Below, piece after piece: positions 15,631 to 25,288 of a stretch of 64,000 bases of DNA. The translations under genes were made by a program, and so were the position numbers. Below the pieces are notes generated by a model, which did no database searches, was not told the DNA's origin, and saw only the letters and a list, made by a program, of their open reading frames with translations. How positions within the stretch are numbered: position 1 is the first letter of the stretch; every line of letters starts with the position of its first letter. This DNA comes from Ruegeria_C sp041537905 (lineage in GTDB: Bacteria > Pseudomonadota > Alphaproteobacteria > Rhodobacterales > Rhodobacteraceae), in assembly GCF_041537905.1 (NCBI RefSeq), contig NZ_JBGRUO010000017.1, forward strand, positions 49,836 through 113,835, given 5' to 3'.

Positions 15631-18600
15631 TTATTCCAGTTCAACCAGCAGATCTTTTGCGTCGATCTGGCCGCCGGGCTGGACGTGCAGCGCGGTGACC
15701 ACCGCGTCGCGCTCGGCATGGATGCCGGTTTCCATCTTCATTGCCTCGATGGTCAGCAACAGATCGCCCTCGCTGACCTTCTGGCCTGATTGTACCGCAA
15801 CACTGGCCACCACGCCGGGCATCGGCGCGCCGACATGATTGGCGTTGCCCGGCTCGGCCTTGGGCCGCTGCACGGTCGTGGATGTGACCAGACGGTTCGG
15901 CACCCGGATCACGCGCGGCTGGCCGTTGAGTTCGAAGAACACCTTGACCTCGCCTTTCTCATCCGTCTCGCTGACGGCCTGGCAACGGATTTCCAGCGTC
16001 TTGCCGGGATCGATTTCGGCGCTGATCTCTTCGCCCGGTTCCATACCGTAGAAGAAAGTGCGCGTAGGCAGGGTGCGAACCGGGCCGTAGGTGCGGTGGC
16101 GGCCCATGTAATCCATGAAGACCTTGGGATACATCAGATACCCGTTCAGGTCCTCGTTATCGACCTTTTTGCCCTCAAGCTCCTTGCTGATCTTGGCGCG
16201 TGTCTCTTCCAGATCGACCGCAGGCACATCCTTGCCCGGGCGTTCGGTATTGGGTTGCTCGCCTTTCAGCACCTTGGACAGGATCGCGTCGGGGAAGCCG
16301 CCCGGAGGCTGGCCCAGATTGCCGCGCATCATGTCGATGACCGAATCGGGGAACGACACTTCGGTTTCGGGGTTCTCGACATCGGCGCGGCTCAGCCCCT
16401 GACTGACCATCATCAGCGCCATGTCGCCCACCACCTTGGACGAGGGTGTCACCTTGACGATATCGCCGAACATCCGGTTCACGTCGGAATACATCTGCGC
16501 CACTTCGTGCCAACGCTCCTCCAGCCCCAGCGAGCGCGCCTGCGCCTTGAGGTTGGTGAACTGGCCGCCCGGCATCTCGTGCAGATAAACCTCGGAGGCC
16601 GGGGCCTGCAGACCCGACTCGAAGGCTGCATATTGCCCGCGCACCGCTTCGAAATAGTCGCTGATCTCACGGATTGCCTTGATATCCAGTCCGGTGTCGC
16701 GGTCGGTGTGGCGCAGCGCCTCGACCACGGTGCCCAGCGTCGCCTGACTGGTGTTGCCGCTGAACGCATCCATGGCGCAATCGACCGCATCCACCCCGGC
16801 CTCTGACGCGGCCAGAATGGTCGCGCTGGCGATCCCGGCCGTGTCATGGGTGTGGAAGTGAATAGGCAGGCCCACCTCTTCCTTGAGCGCCTTGATCAGG
16901 ACGCGGGCCGCAGCCGGTTTCAGCAGCCCGGCCATGTCTTTCAGACCCAGCACATGGGCACCTGCATCGCGCAGCTCCTTACCCATGTCGACATAGTATT
17001 TCAGGTCATACTTGGCGCGATCGGGATCCAGAACATCGCCGGTGTAGCAGATGGTGCCTTCGCAGATCTTGTTGTTCTCAACCACCGCATCCATCGCGAC
17101 GCGCATGTTCTCGACCCAGTTCAGGCTGTCGAACACGCGGAAGACATCGATATTTCTGGATGCCTCCCGGACGAATTCCTGCACGACGTTGTCGGGGTAG
17201 TTGGTGTAGCCCACACCGTTTGCCCCGCGCAGCAGCATCTGGGTCATCAGGTTCGGCATTGCCTCGCGCAGATCGCGCAACCGCTGCCACGGGCATTCCT
17301 GCAGGAAGCGATAGGCCACGTCAAAGGTCGCGCCGCCCCAGCACTCCACCGAGAAGAGTTGCGGCAGGTTGGCCGCATAGGTCGGCGCCACCTTGATCAT
17401 GTCGATCGAGCGCATCCGGGTCGCCAACAACGACTGATGCCCGTCACGCATGGTGGTGTCGGTGATCAGGAGCTGGCGCTGCGCCTTCATCCAGTCGGCG
17501 ACGGCTTGCGGACCCTTCTGCTCCAGCAGGTTGCGGGTACCCATCATCGGCTCGGCCTTTTTGGCCGGGGCCACGGCAGGCTTCAGATCGGCGCGGGGTT
17601 CGGGCCGGTCCTTGGTTTCGGGATGCCCGTTCACCGTGATGTCGGCGATATAGGTCAGAACCTTGGTGCCTCGGTCGCGGCGCTGCTTGAAGCTGAACAG
17701 CTCGGGCGTCTCGTCGATGAACTTGGTGGTGTATTCATTGCTGAGGAAAGTGGGGTGCTTCAGCAGGTTCTCGACAAAAGCGATGTTGGTGCTGACGCCG
17801 CGAATACGGAACTCGCGCAGCGCCCGGTCCATCCGCGCGATGGCCTTTTCCGGGGTCTGGGCCGACGCCGTAATCTTGGTTAGTAGCGAATCGTAATAGC
17901 GCGTGATCACGCCGCCCGCATAAGCCGTGCCGCCATCCAAGCGGATGCCCATGCCGGTGGCCGAGCGATAGGCGGTGATGCGGCCATAATCGGGGATGAA
18001 GTTGTTCAGCGGGTCCTCGGTGGTGATCCGCGTCTGCAACGCATGACCGGTCAGTTGCACGTCGTCCTGGCTGGGTTTGCCGGTCGCTTCGGCAATGGTC
18101 TTGCCCTCGGCGATCAAGATTTGTGACTGCACGATATCGATGCCGGTCACCTCTTCGGTGACGGTGTGTTCAACCTGGACGCGCGGGTTCACTTCGATGA
18201 AGTAGAACTTGCCCGTCGCCATATCCATCAGGAACTCGACCGTGCCGGCGCATTCGTAATTCACATGTTTGCAGATTTTATAGCCCAGATCGCAAATTTC
18301 GGTGCGCTGTTCCTCGGACAGGTACGGGGCAGGGGCGCGTTCCACCACTTTCTGGTTGCGGCGCTGGACTGAGCAATCCCGTTCGAACAGGTGATACATG
18401 CCGCCATGCTTATCGCCGAGGATTTGCACCTCGACGTGGCGCGCGCGGGTGATCATTTTCTCCAGATAGCCCTCGCCATTGCCAAAGGCGGCTTCGGCCT
18501 CGCGGCGGCCTTCCAGAACCTTCTCTTCCAGTTCGTCCTCACCAAAGATCGGACGCATGCCGCGCCCGCCGCCACCCCAGGAGGCTTTCAGCATCAGGGG

Positions 18601-19068
18601 ATAGCCGACCTCAGCCGCTTCGGCGCGGATCGCATCCATGTCATCGCCCAGCACTTCGGTCGCCGGGATCACCGGCACGCCGGCCTCGACGGCGACGCGA
18701 CGGGCGCTGGCCTTGTCGCCAAGAGCGCGCATGGTTTCGGCCTTGGGGCCGATGAAGGTGATGCCGTTCTTGGTGCAGGCATCGACGAAATCGGGGTTTT
18801 CGCTCAGCAAGCCATAACCAGGATGGATCGCATCCGCGCCACATTCCTTGGCCACGCGAATGATCTCGTCAATCGAGAGATAGGCGGCGACCGGTCCCAT
18901 GCCCTCGCCGATCCGATAGGCCTCATCCGCCTTGAAGCGGTGCAGGCCCAGCTTGTCCTCCTCGGCATAAACGGCGACGGTTTTCTTGCCCATCTCATTG
19001 GCGGCGCGCATTACGCGGATGGCAATTTCGCCTCGGTTGGCAATCAGGATTTTCTTGAAGTCAGTCAT
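15631..19068 (-). CDS. pyc: Pyruvate carboxylase
   Basis: 1145 residues from the ATG at 19068 (MTDFKKILIANRGEIAIRVMRA), the usual length of the single-chain enzyme. In order: biotin carboxylase domain (about 1-455; ATP-grasp motif GGGGRGM and FIEVNPRVQVEHTVTEEVTG), carboxyltransferase barrel (from about 530; ITDTTMRDGHQSLLATRMR, metal ligands in HFHTHDTAG), and a C-terminal biotinyl domain with the biotinylated lysine in EAMKME. It makes oxaloacetate from pyruvate, bicarbonate and ATP, the main anaplerotic reaction in many roseobacters. It is a stand-alone gene. Confidence 0.97.
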   Translation of the reverse strand: MTDFKKILIANRGEIAIRVMRAANEMGKKTVAVYAEEDKLGLHRFKADEAYRIGEGMGPVAAYLSIDEIIRVAKECGADAIHPGYGLLSENPDFVDACTKNGITFIGPKAETMRALGDKASARRVAVEAGVPVIPATEVLGDDMDAIRAEAAEVGYPLMLKASWGGGGRGMRPIFGEDELEEKVLEGRREAEAAFGNGEGYLEKMITRARHVEVQILGDKHGGMYHLFERDCSVQRRNQKVVERAPAPYLSEEQRTEICDLGYKICKHVNYECAGTVEFLMDMATGKFYFIEVNPRVQVEHTVTEEVTGIDIVQSQILIAEGKTIAEATGKPSQDDVQLTGHALQTRITTEDPLNNFIPDYGRITAYRSATGMGIRLDGGTAYAGGVITRYYDSLLTKITASAQTPEKAIARMDRALREFRIRGVSTNIAFVENLLKHPTFLSNEYTTKFIDETPELFSFKQRRDRGTKVLTYIADITVNGHPETKDRPEPRADLKPAVAPAKKAEPMMGTRNLLEQKGPQAVADWMKAQRQLLITDTTMRDGHQSLLATRMRSIDMIKVAPTYAANLPQLFSVECWGGATFDVAYRFLQECPWQRLRDLREAMPNLMTQMLLRGANGVGYTNYPDNVVQEFVREASRNIDVFRVFDSLNWVENMRVAMDAVVENNKICEGTICYTGDVLDPDRAKYDLKYYVDMGKELRDAGAHVLGLKDMAGLLKPAAARVLIKALKEEVGLPIHFHTHDTAGIASATILAASEAGVDAVDCAMDAFSGNTSQATLGTVVEALRHTDRDTGLDIKAIREISDYFEAVRGQYAAFESGLQAPASEVYLHEMPGGQFTNLKAQARSLGLEERWHEVAQMYSDVNRMFGDIVKVTPSSKVVGDMALMMVSQGLSRADVENPETEVSFPDSVIDMMRGNLGQPPGGFPDAILSKVLKGEQPNTERPGKDVPAVDLEETRAKISKELEGKKVDNEDLNGYLMYPKVFMDYMGRHRTYGPVRTLPTRTFFYGMEPGEEISAEIDPGKTLEIRCQAVSETDEKGEVKVFFELNGQPRVIRVPNRLVTSTTVQRPKAEPGNANHVGAPMPGVVASVAVQSGQKVSEGDLLLTIEAMKMETGIHAERDAVVTALHVQPGGQIDAKDLLVELE

Positions 19069-19198
19069 TGGATGTCCCGCGTCATTGTCGAGTTGGCCGC
19101 TTTGTAGAGGTCTGGTAGCGTCAAGTATATTGGGAGTTCTGGGTAGAAACGGCATTTAGGTGTCGGCAAACGGCTAGAATCTTGCCAGCCGCGTCGAT

Positions 19199-20350
19199 TC
19201 ATGGGGGTGCGAGGGGTCGCAAGGCTATCGGTGCAGGCAGATCGCGCAGGGATCTGGCCCCCAGCTGGCCCATATTCGCTTCCATATCGCTCTTGAGGAT
19301 ATCGATCACGTGATCCGGCCCGCCGGCCCCCAGCGCGGCCAGCCCATAGTGAAACGCCCGCCCGAGCATCACAAAAACCGCGCCCAGGGCCAGCGCGCGC
19401 AAGATGTCCAGCCCACCTTCGACACCGCTGTCAAATATCAACGGCAGATCGGTGGCGGCACGGATCTCCGGCAACCTGTCAATCGCGCCGGGCGCGCCGT
19501 CAAACTGGCGCCCACCATGGGTCGAGACCCAGAGCGCGTCCACGCCTGCCCGTTGCAACGGGTCCGCGTCTTCGCTGCGCAAGACCCCTTTGATGATAAG
19601 CTTCCCCTCCCAATGGTCGCGCAGCCAGGTCACATAGTCCATGTCCGGGGACGCTCGCAGCAGATATCCGATATGGGCGGTCGGGGGCAGGTTTTCCTGC
19701 CTCGAGATATATTTGTCCAATGTGCGCATGCGCGGCTTGCTGCCCCGTGCCATCGCCATCGCCCAGGCAGGCCGTTTTGCGATCTGCGCCAGCAGGCGCG
19801 GCGTCAGGCGGGGCGGGTGGGTCAGGCCGGACCGGGTCTGCCGCTCGCGGCGCGAGGCGGTCGGCACGTCCACGGTCAAGACCAAGGTCGAAAATCCCGC
19901 CTGCCTGACCCGGTTCAGCAAGTCTTGCCGTATCTCGGGGTCTTTTGGCGGGTAGAGCTGAAACCACGCCTCCGGCCCGATGTGGGGTGCCATGTCTTCG
20001 GGGCTCTGGCTGGCCACGGTGGACAGGACATACGGGATGCCCGCTTGCGCGGCGCTTTGTGCAAGCGCCTGTTCTGCTCCCTGCCAGACAAGGCCAGACA
20101 TCCCGACCGGAGCAACACCAAAGGGCAGAGGATAGTCGCGATCCAGAAACCGGGTGGTCAGATCGAATTGCATCGGGCCTTTCAGGATGCGCGGCAGAAA
20201 CCCGATCTGATCCAGGGCCTGTCGGTTTCGCGCCTTGCCGTTCTCAGCGCCGGTGCCACTATCGAGATAGTCCCAGACGAATTTCGGCAGGCGACGTTGC
20301 GCCCTTTCTTTGAGATCAGCAATGCCGGGATAGGTGCTGTGCAAATCCAT
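19199..20350 (-). CDS. FMN-dependent alpha-hydroxy-acid oxidising enzyme (LldD-like)
   Basis: 383 residues. The (beta/alpha)8 barrel of the L-lactate dehydrogenase/glycolate oxidase family is complete: FVWDYLDSGTGAENG near the start, FGVAPVGMSGLVWQGAE, TVDVPTASRRERQTRSG, then LIIKGVLRSEDA and WVSTHGGRQFDGAP holding the catalytic His and Arg. FDSGVEGGLDILRALALGA and GRAFHYGLAA are the FMN phosphate loop region. The active-site stretch reads STHGG where many members have SNHGG, so the substrate cannot be set between lactate, glycolate or other 2-hydroxy acids. It sits just upstream of pyc on the same strand. Confidence 0.88.
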   Translation of the reverse strand: MDLHSTYPGIADLKERAQRRLPKFVWDYLDSGTGAENGKARNRQALDQIGFLPRILKGPMQFDLTTRFLDRDYPLPFGVAPVGMSGLVWQGAEQALAQSAAQAGIPYVLSTVASQSPEDMAPHIGPEAWFQLYPPKDPEIRQDLLNRVRQAGFSTLVLTVDVPTASRRERQTRSGLTHPPRLTPRLLAQIAKRPAWAMAMARGSKPRMRTLDKYISRQENLPPTAHIGYLLRASPDMDYVTWLRDHWEGKLIIKGVLRSEDADPLQRAGVDALWVSTHGGRQFDGAPGAIDRLPEIRAATDLPLIFDSGVEGGLDILRALALGAVFVMLGRAFHYGLAALGAGGPDHVIDILKSDMEANMGQLGARSLRDLPAPIALRPLAPP

Positions 20351-20619
20351 GGGCGGCTTTTACGCTGCGTCGCGGCGATAAGTCCAGACTTATCCGGTCA
20401 GCGAATAGCTGTTATGCGGCCAGGTCAGTTTTTCGAAACACAACATGAACACCCTTTTGCTTTATTCAGTTTTGCGATGAGTTCAGACTTGGGACGTTTC
20501 GACCAGATGGGTGCCTTTGATGGCGTCTTACCGTTGGGCCTCGCGATGCTGCGCGCCCGCCGCCTTAAAACGATGTGAACGCGGGTTGATCCAAACTGTC
20601 GTGCAAATCGGTAATGCGT

Positions 20620-22416
20620 TCAGGCGGCCGTCGCGGATGGTGGCGTCTGGTGCTTTATCTTGTGCTCATCCGACCCATTGCCGCCAGCGGCACCAGATTC
20701 TGCCGATCCAGCGACCTGCACCTGATTGCGGCCCTTGTCCTTGGCACTATAGAGCGCGCCGTCTGCTGCGCGCAGCAGGTCCTGCGGTATCGTGCCATGC
20801 GCCGGATAATGCGCGACGCCGACCGAAATAGTGATGCGCGGCAGGGCTTTCTCACCATAGCGGACCGAGACCGCCTCGACCGCTTGCCGGAGCTGCTCGG
20901 CACTTATCATGGCATCATCCGGGGTGTTGTCAGGCAGGATTAACACGAACTCCTCCCCGCCAATGCGACAGGCGATCTCGTCCCGGTCACAGCCTTGCTC
21001 CAGCGCCGCGCCCACTGCACGCAAGACCATGTCTCCGGCATCGTGCCCGTGAGTGTCGTTGAACTTCTTGAAGTGATCGACGTCTACGGCAATCAGGCTC
21101 AGCGGCGCGCCCGTCTGTTGGCTGCGGCTGATGCCCTTGCGCAGGGTTTCGGTCATGTGGCGGCGATTGAACAGCCCGGTCAGCGGGTCGCGTACCGACT
21201 GATCGTGCAACTGATCCCGCATCCGCACATTGGCAATCGCCATGCTGATCTGTTCGGCACAGAGCTGCGCAAGCTTTTTGCTGTTGTGAAACTCCTCTCC
21301 GCGGCCCTCATGCGAGCGAAGATGCAGCAACCCCACGGTTTCGCCATGCGCCAGAATCGGAAAACAGAAATACGCCCGCCCGTCATGCGGTTCGGCATGT
21401 TCACAGACAAAATCGATCTCTGAGGCGCCAAATTCATAGGTGCGACCCCGGCGCAGACCCCAGCACCCTTCGGGGTGAATATGTGCCTTATGTGAGCCAC
21501 CATTCCAGCTGGCACAGCCGTCCAGCACGTCACGGGAGTTGGAATAGACATACACGCTGCCTTCGGCCTCGGGCAGGATATGGGTCATGAAGCGGGATAC
21601 CATATCGAACAGTTCATCCAATGAGCGACTGGATTGCAGCCACTCGTTCAACTCACCCAGCAGCCGCACCTCTCGTGCCAGACGCAGTTGATCTTCCATC
21701 AACTCGCGTTCCTTATCATTGCGATTGTTGAGGGCGCGCAGTTGCATGCGATTGGCGCGATAGACGACAAAAGAGACCATGAGGATGGACACAACCACCA
21801 AACCACTGATCAGAAACATCAGCGGCTGCACGCGGTCCAGGAATGTTTTGCGCAATTCAGTAACGTCGGTAAAGAATTCCAGCGCCCCCAGATAGGCACC
21901 GCCACTGGTGACGGGGGTGACGGTTTCAGCAACATCTCTCATCTGATCCGAGCGCGCGATGGCACTGGTTTCGGCATAAAGCACCTCAAGCGCTGAGCGG
22001 CTGGACAGATCAAAGAATATCTCGCCGCTTACCGTCGTGCCCCGTCTTTCCGGATGCAGGGCGGGCGCGTGACTGTGCGGCCCGGCAGAAGACCAGATAG
22101 GCTTACCGGTCGCATCGTAAATCTGCAGGCGATAGATATCGGAGGTTTGCGGAACAAGATGCAGCAGTTCAAGGTCTTGTTGCGCGATTTCGCCCTCCCC
22201 AAATGTCTCATGCAGGTTTGTGATGAAAGACGTCACTTGCCGCTGCCAGACACCGGATTGGTGCCGTATATCAGCCTCGATCATCCTGTCGACGATGGGA
22301 TTGGCACCGCGTAAAGCGCCCCAGGCGGCCACGGCGAGCACTGCAAGAACAGCCAGACCGATGCTCAGCCGCGACAGCAGTCGTCTGACACGCCGCGTCA
22401 TCGAAGTATTTGCCAT
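20620..22416 (-). CDS. Membrane-bound diguanylate cyclase with GAF domain
   Basis: 598 residues from the ATG at 22416, preceded by GGGGGAC. Two transmembrane segments (about 13-34 and about 180-203) enclose a periplasmic sensor region of about 145 residues. A coiled linker, a cytoplasmic GAF-like domain (about 240-400) and a GGEEF domain follow. The active site reads IACRIGGEEFVLILP, preceded by DPLTGLFNRRHM and VDVDHFKKFNDTHGHDAGDMVL, so it should make cyclic di-GMP from GTP. The inhibitory RxxD site is not obvious: the five residues before the GGEEF do not include it in the usual place. It is divergent from the helicase gene. Confidence 0.92.
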   Translation of the reverse strand: MANTSMTRRVRRLLSRLSIGLAVLAVLAVAAWGALRGANPIVDRMIEADIRHQSGVWQRQVTSFITNLHETFGEGEIAQQDLELLHLVPQTSDIYRLQIYDATGKPIWSSAGPHSHAPALHPERRGTTVSGEIFFDLSSRSALEVLYAETSAIARSDQMRDVAETVTPVTSGGAYLGALEFFTDVTELRKTFLDRVQPLMFLISGLVVVSILMVSFVVYRANRMQLRALNNRNDKERELMEDQLRLAREVRLLGELNEWLQSSRSLDELFDMVSRFMTHILPEAEGSVYVYSNSRDVLDGCASWNGGSHKAHIHPEGCWGLRRGRTYEFGASEIDFVCEHAEPHDGRAYFCFPILAHGETVGLLHLRSHEGRGEEFHNSKKLAQLCAEQISMAIANVRMRDQLHDQSVRDPLTGLFNRRHMTETLRKGISRSQQTGAPLSLIAVDVDHFKKFNDTHGHDAGDMVLRAVGAALEQGCDRDEIACRIGGEEFVLILPDNTPDDAMISAEQLRQAVEAVSVRYGEKALPRITISVGVAHYPAHGTIPQDLLRAADGALYSAKDKGRNQVQVAGSAESGAAGGNGSDEHKIKHQTPPSATAA

Positions 22417-22602
22417 CTCGAGTCCCCCAGAGCCTGTGCAAGACTGTGCCGGGGCCGGGTTTGACAATTGGTAAACGCGGTCACGCGGATTGGCGCGGAT
22501 TTTGTTCTAATTGTTCAGAGTTTTCAGAAAACCGGGATTTCGCACGAACAAGAGGTGAACAAACTCTTTCCAATCGGTTTGTACCGGCGTAGTTTACGCG
22601 CC

Positions 22603-24942
22603 ATGAGCAGCCATGACGAATTAGAGGCGTTCGAACACGCCTCTCTCTCCGCCCGCGCCATGGGTGCGCGCCCGACAACTTATCTGGATGACCTGAACCC
22701 GGCGCAGCGGGATGCGGTTGAATTGCTGGATGGCCCGGTGCTGATGCTGGCAGGCGCAGGTACCGGCAAGACCAAGGCGCTGACCACCCGGATCGTGCAT
22801 CTGCTGAATACCGGAGCCGCGCGCCCGAACGAGATTCTGGCGGTGACCTTCACCAACAAGGCCGCCCGCGAAATGAAAGAGCGGGTGGGGCGCATGCTTG
22901 GCCAACCCGCCGAAGGGATGCCCTGGCTGGGCACGTTCCACGCGATCTGCGTAAAGCTGCTGCGCCGCCATGCCGAACTGGTGAACCTGAAATCGAACTT
23001 CACCATCCTCGACAGTGACGACCAGCTGCGCCTGCTCAAACAGTTGGTGCAGGCTGCCAATATCGACGACAAGCGCTGGCCCGCCCGGATGCTGGCGGGG
23101 ATCATCGACGACTGGAAGAACCGCGCGCTCACGCCCGACAAGGTGCCCTCTGCCGATGCTGGCGCCTATAATCACAAGGGTGTTGAACTCTATGCGCAGT
23201 ACCAGACGCGCTTGCGCGAACTGAATGCGGTCGATTTTGGTGACCTGCTCCTGCACATGGTCACCATTTTTCAGACCCATGCAGACGTGCTGCAGCAATA
23301 TCAGCGTTGGTTTCGCTACATCCTCGTAGATGAATATCAGGACACCAACGTCGCCCAGTATCTCTGGCTGCGGCTGCTGGCGGGGGCGCACAAGAACATC
23401 TGCTGCGTGGGCGATGATGACCAGTCGATCTATGGCTGGCGCGGGGCTGAAGTGGGCAACATCCTGCGGTTCGAAAAGGATTTTCCCGGTGCTCATGTGG
23501 TGCGGCTGGAGCAGAATTATCGCTCCACCCCGCATATCCTTGCGGCGGCTTCGAATGTGATCCGCGGCAATCAGGGGCGTCTGGGCAAGGAGTTGTGGAC
23601 CGAGGCGGATGAGGGTGAAAAGGTCCGTCTGATCGGCCATTGGGATGGTGAGGAAGAGGCGCGCTGGATCGGCGAGGAAATCGATGCGATGCAGGGCGGC
23701 ACCCGCGGGGTGCGACCCATGAGCCTGGATGAAATGGCGATTCTTGTCCGTGCTTCTCACCAGATGCGCGCCTTCGAGGATCGGTTTCTGACCATCGGGT
23801 TGCCTTACCGCGTGATCGGCGGGCCACGGTTCTATGAGCGGATGGAGATTCGCGATGCCATGGCCTATTTCCGGCTGGTGGTCAGCCCAGAGGATGATCT
23901 GGCCTTCGAGCGGATCGTGAACACCCCCAAACGCGGACTAGGTGACAAGGCGCAGCAGACGATCCAGATGACTGCACGCGCAAACGGCGTGTCGCTGGTC
24001 GAAGGCGCGCGCCTTGCGGTCGAGCAGGGTGCGATCAAGGGCAAGGGCGGCGGCGCTCTGCGCGAGTTGGTCGAAGGACTGGCGCGCTGGGGCCGGATGG
24101 CGGGTGACAAGGACCTGAGCCATATGGAACTGGCCGAGATCGTTCTGGACGAATCCGGCTATACCAGCTTCTGGCAGAACGACAAGACGCCCGAGGCACC
24201 GGGGCGCTTGGAAAACCTCAAGGAGTTGATCAAGGCGCTGGAAGGCTTCGAGAATCTGCAGGGATTTCTCGAACATGTCAGCCTGATCATGGAAAACGAA
24301 CAAAATGATGGCGGGGCCAAGGTCTCGATCATGACGTTGCACGCGGCCAAGGGGCTGGAATTTCCCGCCGTCTTTCTGCCGGGATGGGAGGACGGGCTGT
24401 TCCCCTCCCAGCGCAGCATGGACGAATCGGGGATCAAAGGCCTCGAGGAGGAACGACGGCTGGCCTATGTAGGCATCACCCGCGCCGAGGAGGTCTGCAC
24501 GATCTCTTTTGCCGCGAATCGCCGGGTCTTTGGCCAGTGGCAGAACTCCATGCCGTCCAGATTCATCGATGAACTGCCCGAGGATCATGTCGACGTACTG
24601 ACGCCACCCGGTCTTTATGGTGGCTCGGGCGGCGGATTCAGTGCGCAAGGGATCGAAACTCGCGCGGCAGAGGCCAATGTCTATAACTCGCCGGGCTGGA
24701 AACGCCTGCAGGCGCGGCAGGGTCAATATGGCGTGTCGCAACCGAAAGAGAGCCGCAATACGGTGATCGACATGGATGCGGTGGCTAGTTTCACGCTGGG
24801 CGAGCGCGTGTTTCATCAGAAATTCGGCTATGGCGCGGTGATCGGCATCGAAGGTGACAAGGTCGAGGTGGAGTTCGAAAAGGCCGGGCTGAAGAAAGTT
24901 GTCGCTCGGTTTTTGAACGCCAGCGACGACGTGCCTTTCTGA
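22603..24942 (+). CDS. UvrD/PcrA-type ATP-dependent DNA helicase
   Basis: 779 residues from the ATG at 22603 (MSSHDELEAFEHASLS); a longer frame exists but matches no family start. All superfamily 1 motifs are present: LNPAQRDAV (Q motif), AGAGTGKTKAL (Walker A), VTFTNKAAREM, LVDEYQDTNVAQ (Walker B), VGDDDQSIYGWRGA, EQNYRST, VSIMTLHAAKGLEFPAVF, and EEERRLAYVGITRA. The C-terminus ends in a tudor-like RNA-polymerase-binding domain (GERVFHQKFGYGAVIGIEGDKVEVEF), as in PcrA and UvrD. It unwinds DNA 3' to 5' in nucleotide excision and mismatch repair. The promoter lies in the 186-base divergent region with the cyclase gene. Confidence 0.94.
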   Translation: MSSHDELEAFEHASLSARAMGARPTTYLDDLNPAQRDAVELLDGPVLMLAGAGTGKTKALTTRIVHLLNTGAARPNEILAVTFTNKAAREMKERVGRMLGQPAEGMPWLGTFHAICVKLLRRHAELVNLKSNFTILDSDDQLRLLKQLVQAANIDDKRWPARMLAGIIDDWKNRALTPDKVPSADAGAYNHKGVELYAQYQTRLRELNAVDFGDLLLHMVTIFQTHADVLQQYQRWFRYILVDEYQDTNVAQYLWLRLLAGAHKNICCVGDDDQSIYGWRGAEVGNILRFEKDFPGAHVVRLEQNYRSTPHILAAASNVIRGNQGRLGKELWTEADEGEKVRLIGHWDGEEEARWIGEEIDAMQGGTRGVRPMSLDEMAILVRASHQMRAFEDRFLTIGLPYRVIGGPRFYERMEIRDAMAYFRLVVSPEDDLAFERIVNTPKRGLGDKAQQTIQMTARANGVSLVEGARLAVEQGAIKGKGGGALRELVEGLARWGRMAGDKDLSHMELAEIVLDESGYTSFWQNDKTPEAPGRLENLKELIKALEGFENLQGFLEHVSLIMENEQNDGGAKVSIMTLHAAKGLEFPAVFLPGWEDGLFPSQRSMDESGIKGLEEERRLAYVGITRAEEVCTISFAANRRVFGQWQNSMPSRFIDELPEDHVDVLTPPGLYGGSGGGFSAQGIETRAAEANVYNSPGWKRLQARQGQYGVSQPKESRNTVIDMDAVASFTLGERVFHQKFGYGAVIGIEGDKVEVEFEKAGLKKVVARFLNASDDVPF

Positions 24943-24969
24943 GCCAATCTCGAACCTGACCCCATGAAT

Positions 24970-25050
24970 CGAAAACGGCGGCACCCGGGAGGAGGTGGGT
25001 GCCGCCGCTCTCTTGCAGCACCAAGCCTAGGGAGGAGGAGAAGGCCCGAT
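24970..25050 (-). ncRNA. CcsR/cuckoo-type sRNA, copy 3 (last in array)
   Basis: On the minus strand there are two hairpins, each with CCUCCUCCC in the loop. The first is short (25025-25045, stem GCCT/AGGC, motif at 25030-25038). The second is a perfect 11-bp stem, CGGCGGCACCC with GGGTGCCGCCG (24976-24986 and 24997-25007), with a 10-base loop ACCUCCUCCC (motif 24987-24995). Four U follow, so this hairpin also ends the transcript. The two-hairpin, two-motif layout matches the cuckoo RNA family of Alphaproteobacteria, represented by CcsR1-4 in Rhodobacter sphaeroides. The motif mimics an anti-Shine-Dalgarno sequence. Confidence 0.8.
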
Positions 25051-25084
25051 GTGTTCCGCATCCGGGTCACCCCGGTATTTGAGT

Positions 25085-25160
25085 AACGGCGATGCCCCGG
25101 GAGGAGGTGGAGCATCGCCGCTCTTGCAACACCGAAAGCCTAGGGAGGAGGAGCGGCCCC
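25085..25160 (-). ncRNA. CcsR/cuckoo-type sRNA, copy 2
   Basis: The second two-hairpin unit has CCUCCUCCC motifs at 25143-25151 and 25099-25107. The first stem is weak (GCC 25138-25140 with GGC 25155-25157). The second is a 9-bp perfect stem, CGGCGATGC (25087-25095) with GCATCGCCG (25112-25120). Between the hairpins it shares a near-identical linker with copy 3, including UAGGCUU and UGCAAGAG. A spacer hairpin (CCGGG/CCCGG, 25062-25075) separates it from copy 3 and could be a processing site. Confidence 0.78.
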
Positions 25161-25199
25161 GGTGGTGTCTTATCCGGCATCTTTGGCCGGTATTTTGGC

Positions 25200-25275
25200 G
25201 ACGGCATCAGGGAGGAGGAGGATGCCGCCGCTGCTTTCAGTTCCCCAGGGAGGAGGAGAGGGGCGCTGAAATTCT
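25200..25275 (-). ncRNA. CcsR/cuckoo-type sRNA, copy 1 (first after the DUF1127 gene)
   Basis: The motifs are at 25248-25256 and 25210-25218. The first hairpin pairs TTTCAG/CTGAAA (25235-25240 with 25266-25271) plus inner CCCC/GGGG. The second pairs CGGCATC (25202-25208) with GATGCCG (25221-25227). It starts 14-20 bases past the DUF1127 stop. A spacer hairpin CCGGC/GCCGG (25174-25190) separates it from copy 2. Co-transcription with the DUF1127 gene and release by RNase processing is inferred from the Rhodobacter arrangement. Confidence 0.78.
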
Positions 25276-25288
25276 ATTCTCTTGCGCC

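Noticed and set aside
19310..20578. A 422-codon plus-strand frame opposite the alpha-hydroxy-acid oxidase
   Set aside because: No family motifs; the minus strand has the full FMN enzyme.
24970..25270. Regularly spaced GGGAGGAGG repeats that could suggest a CRISPR array or tandem ribosome-binding sites
   Set aside because: The repeats are only 9 bases long, lie in hairpin loops on the opposite strand, and have paired flanks that vary with the stems. There are no spacers of constant length and no cas genes.
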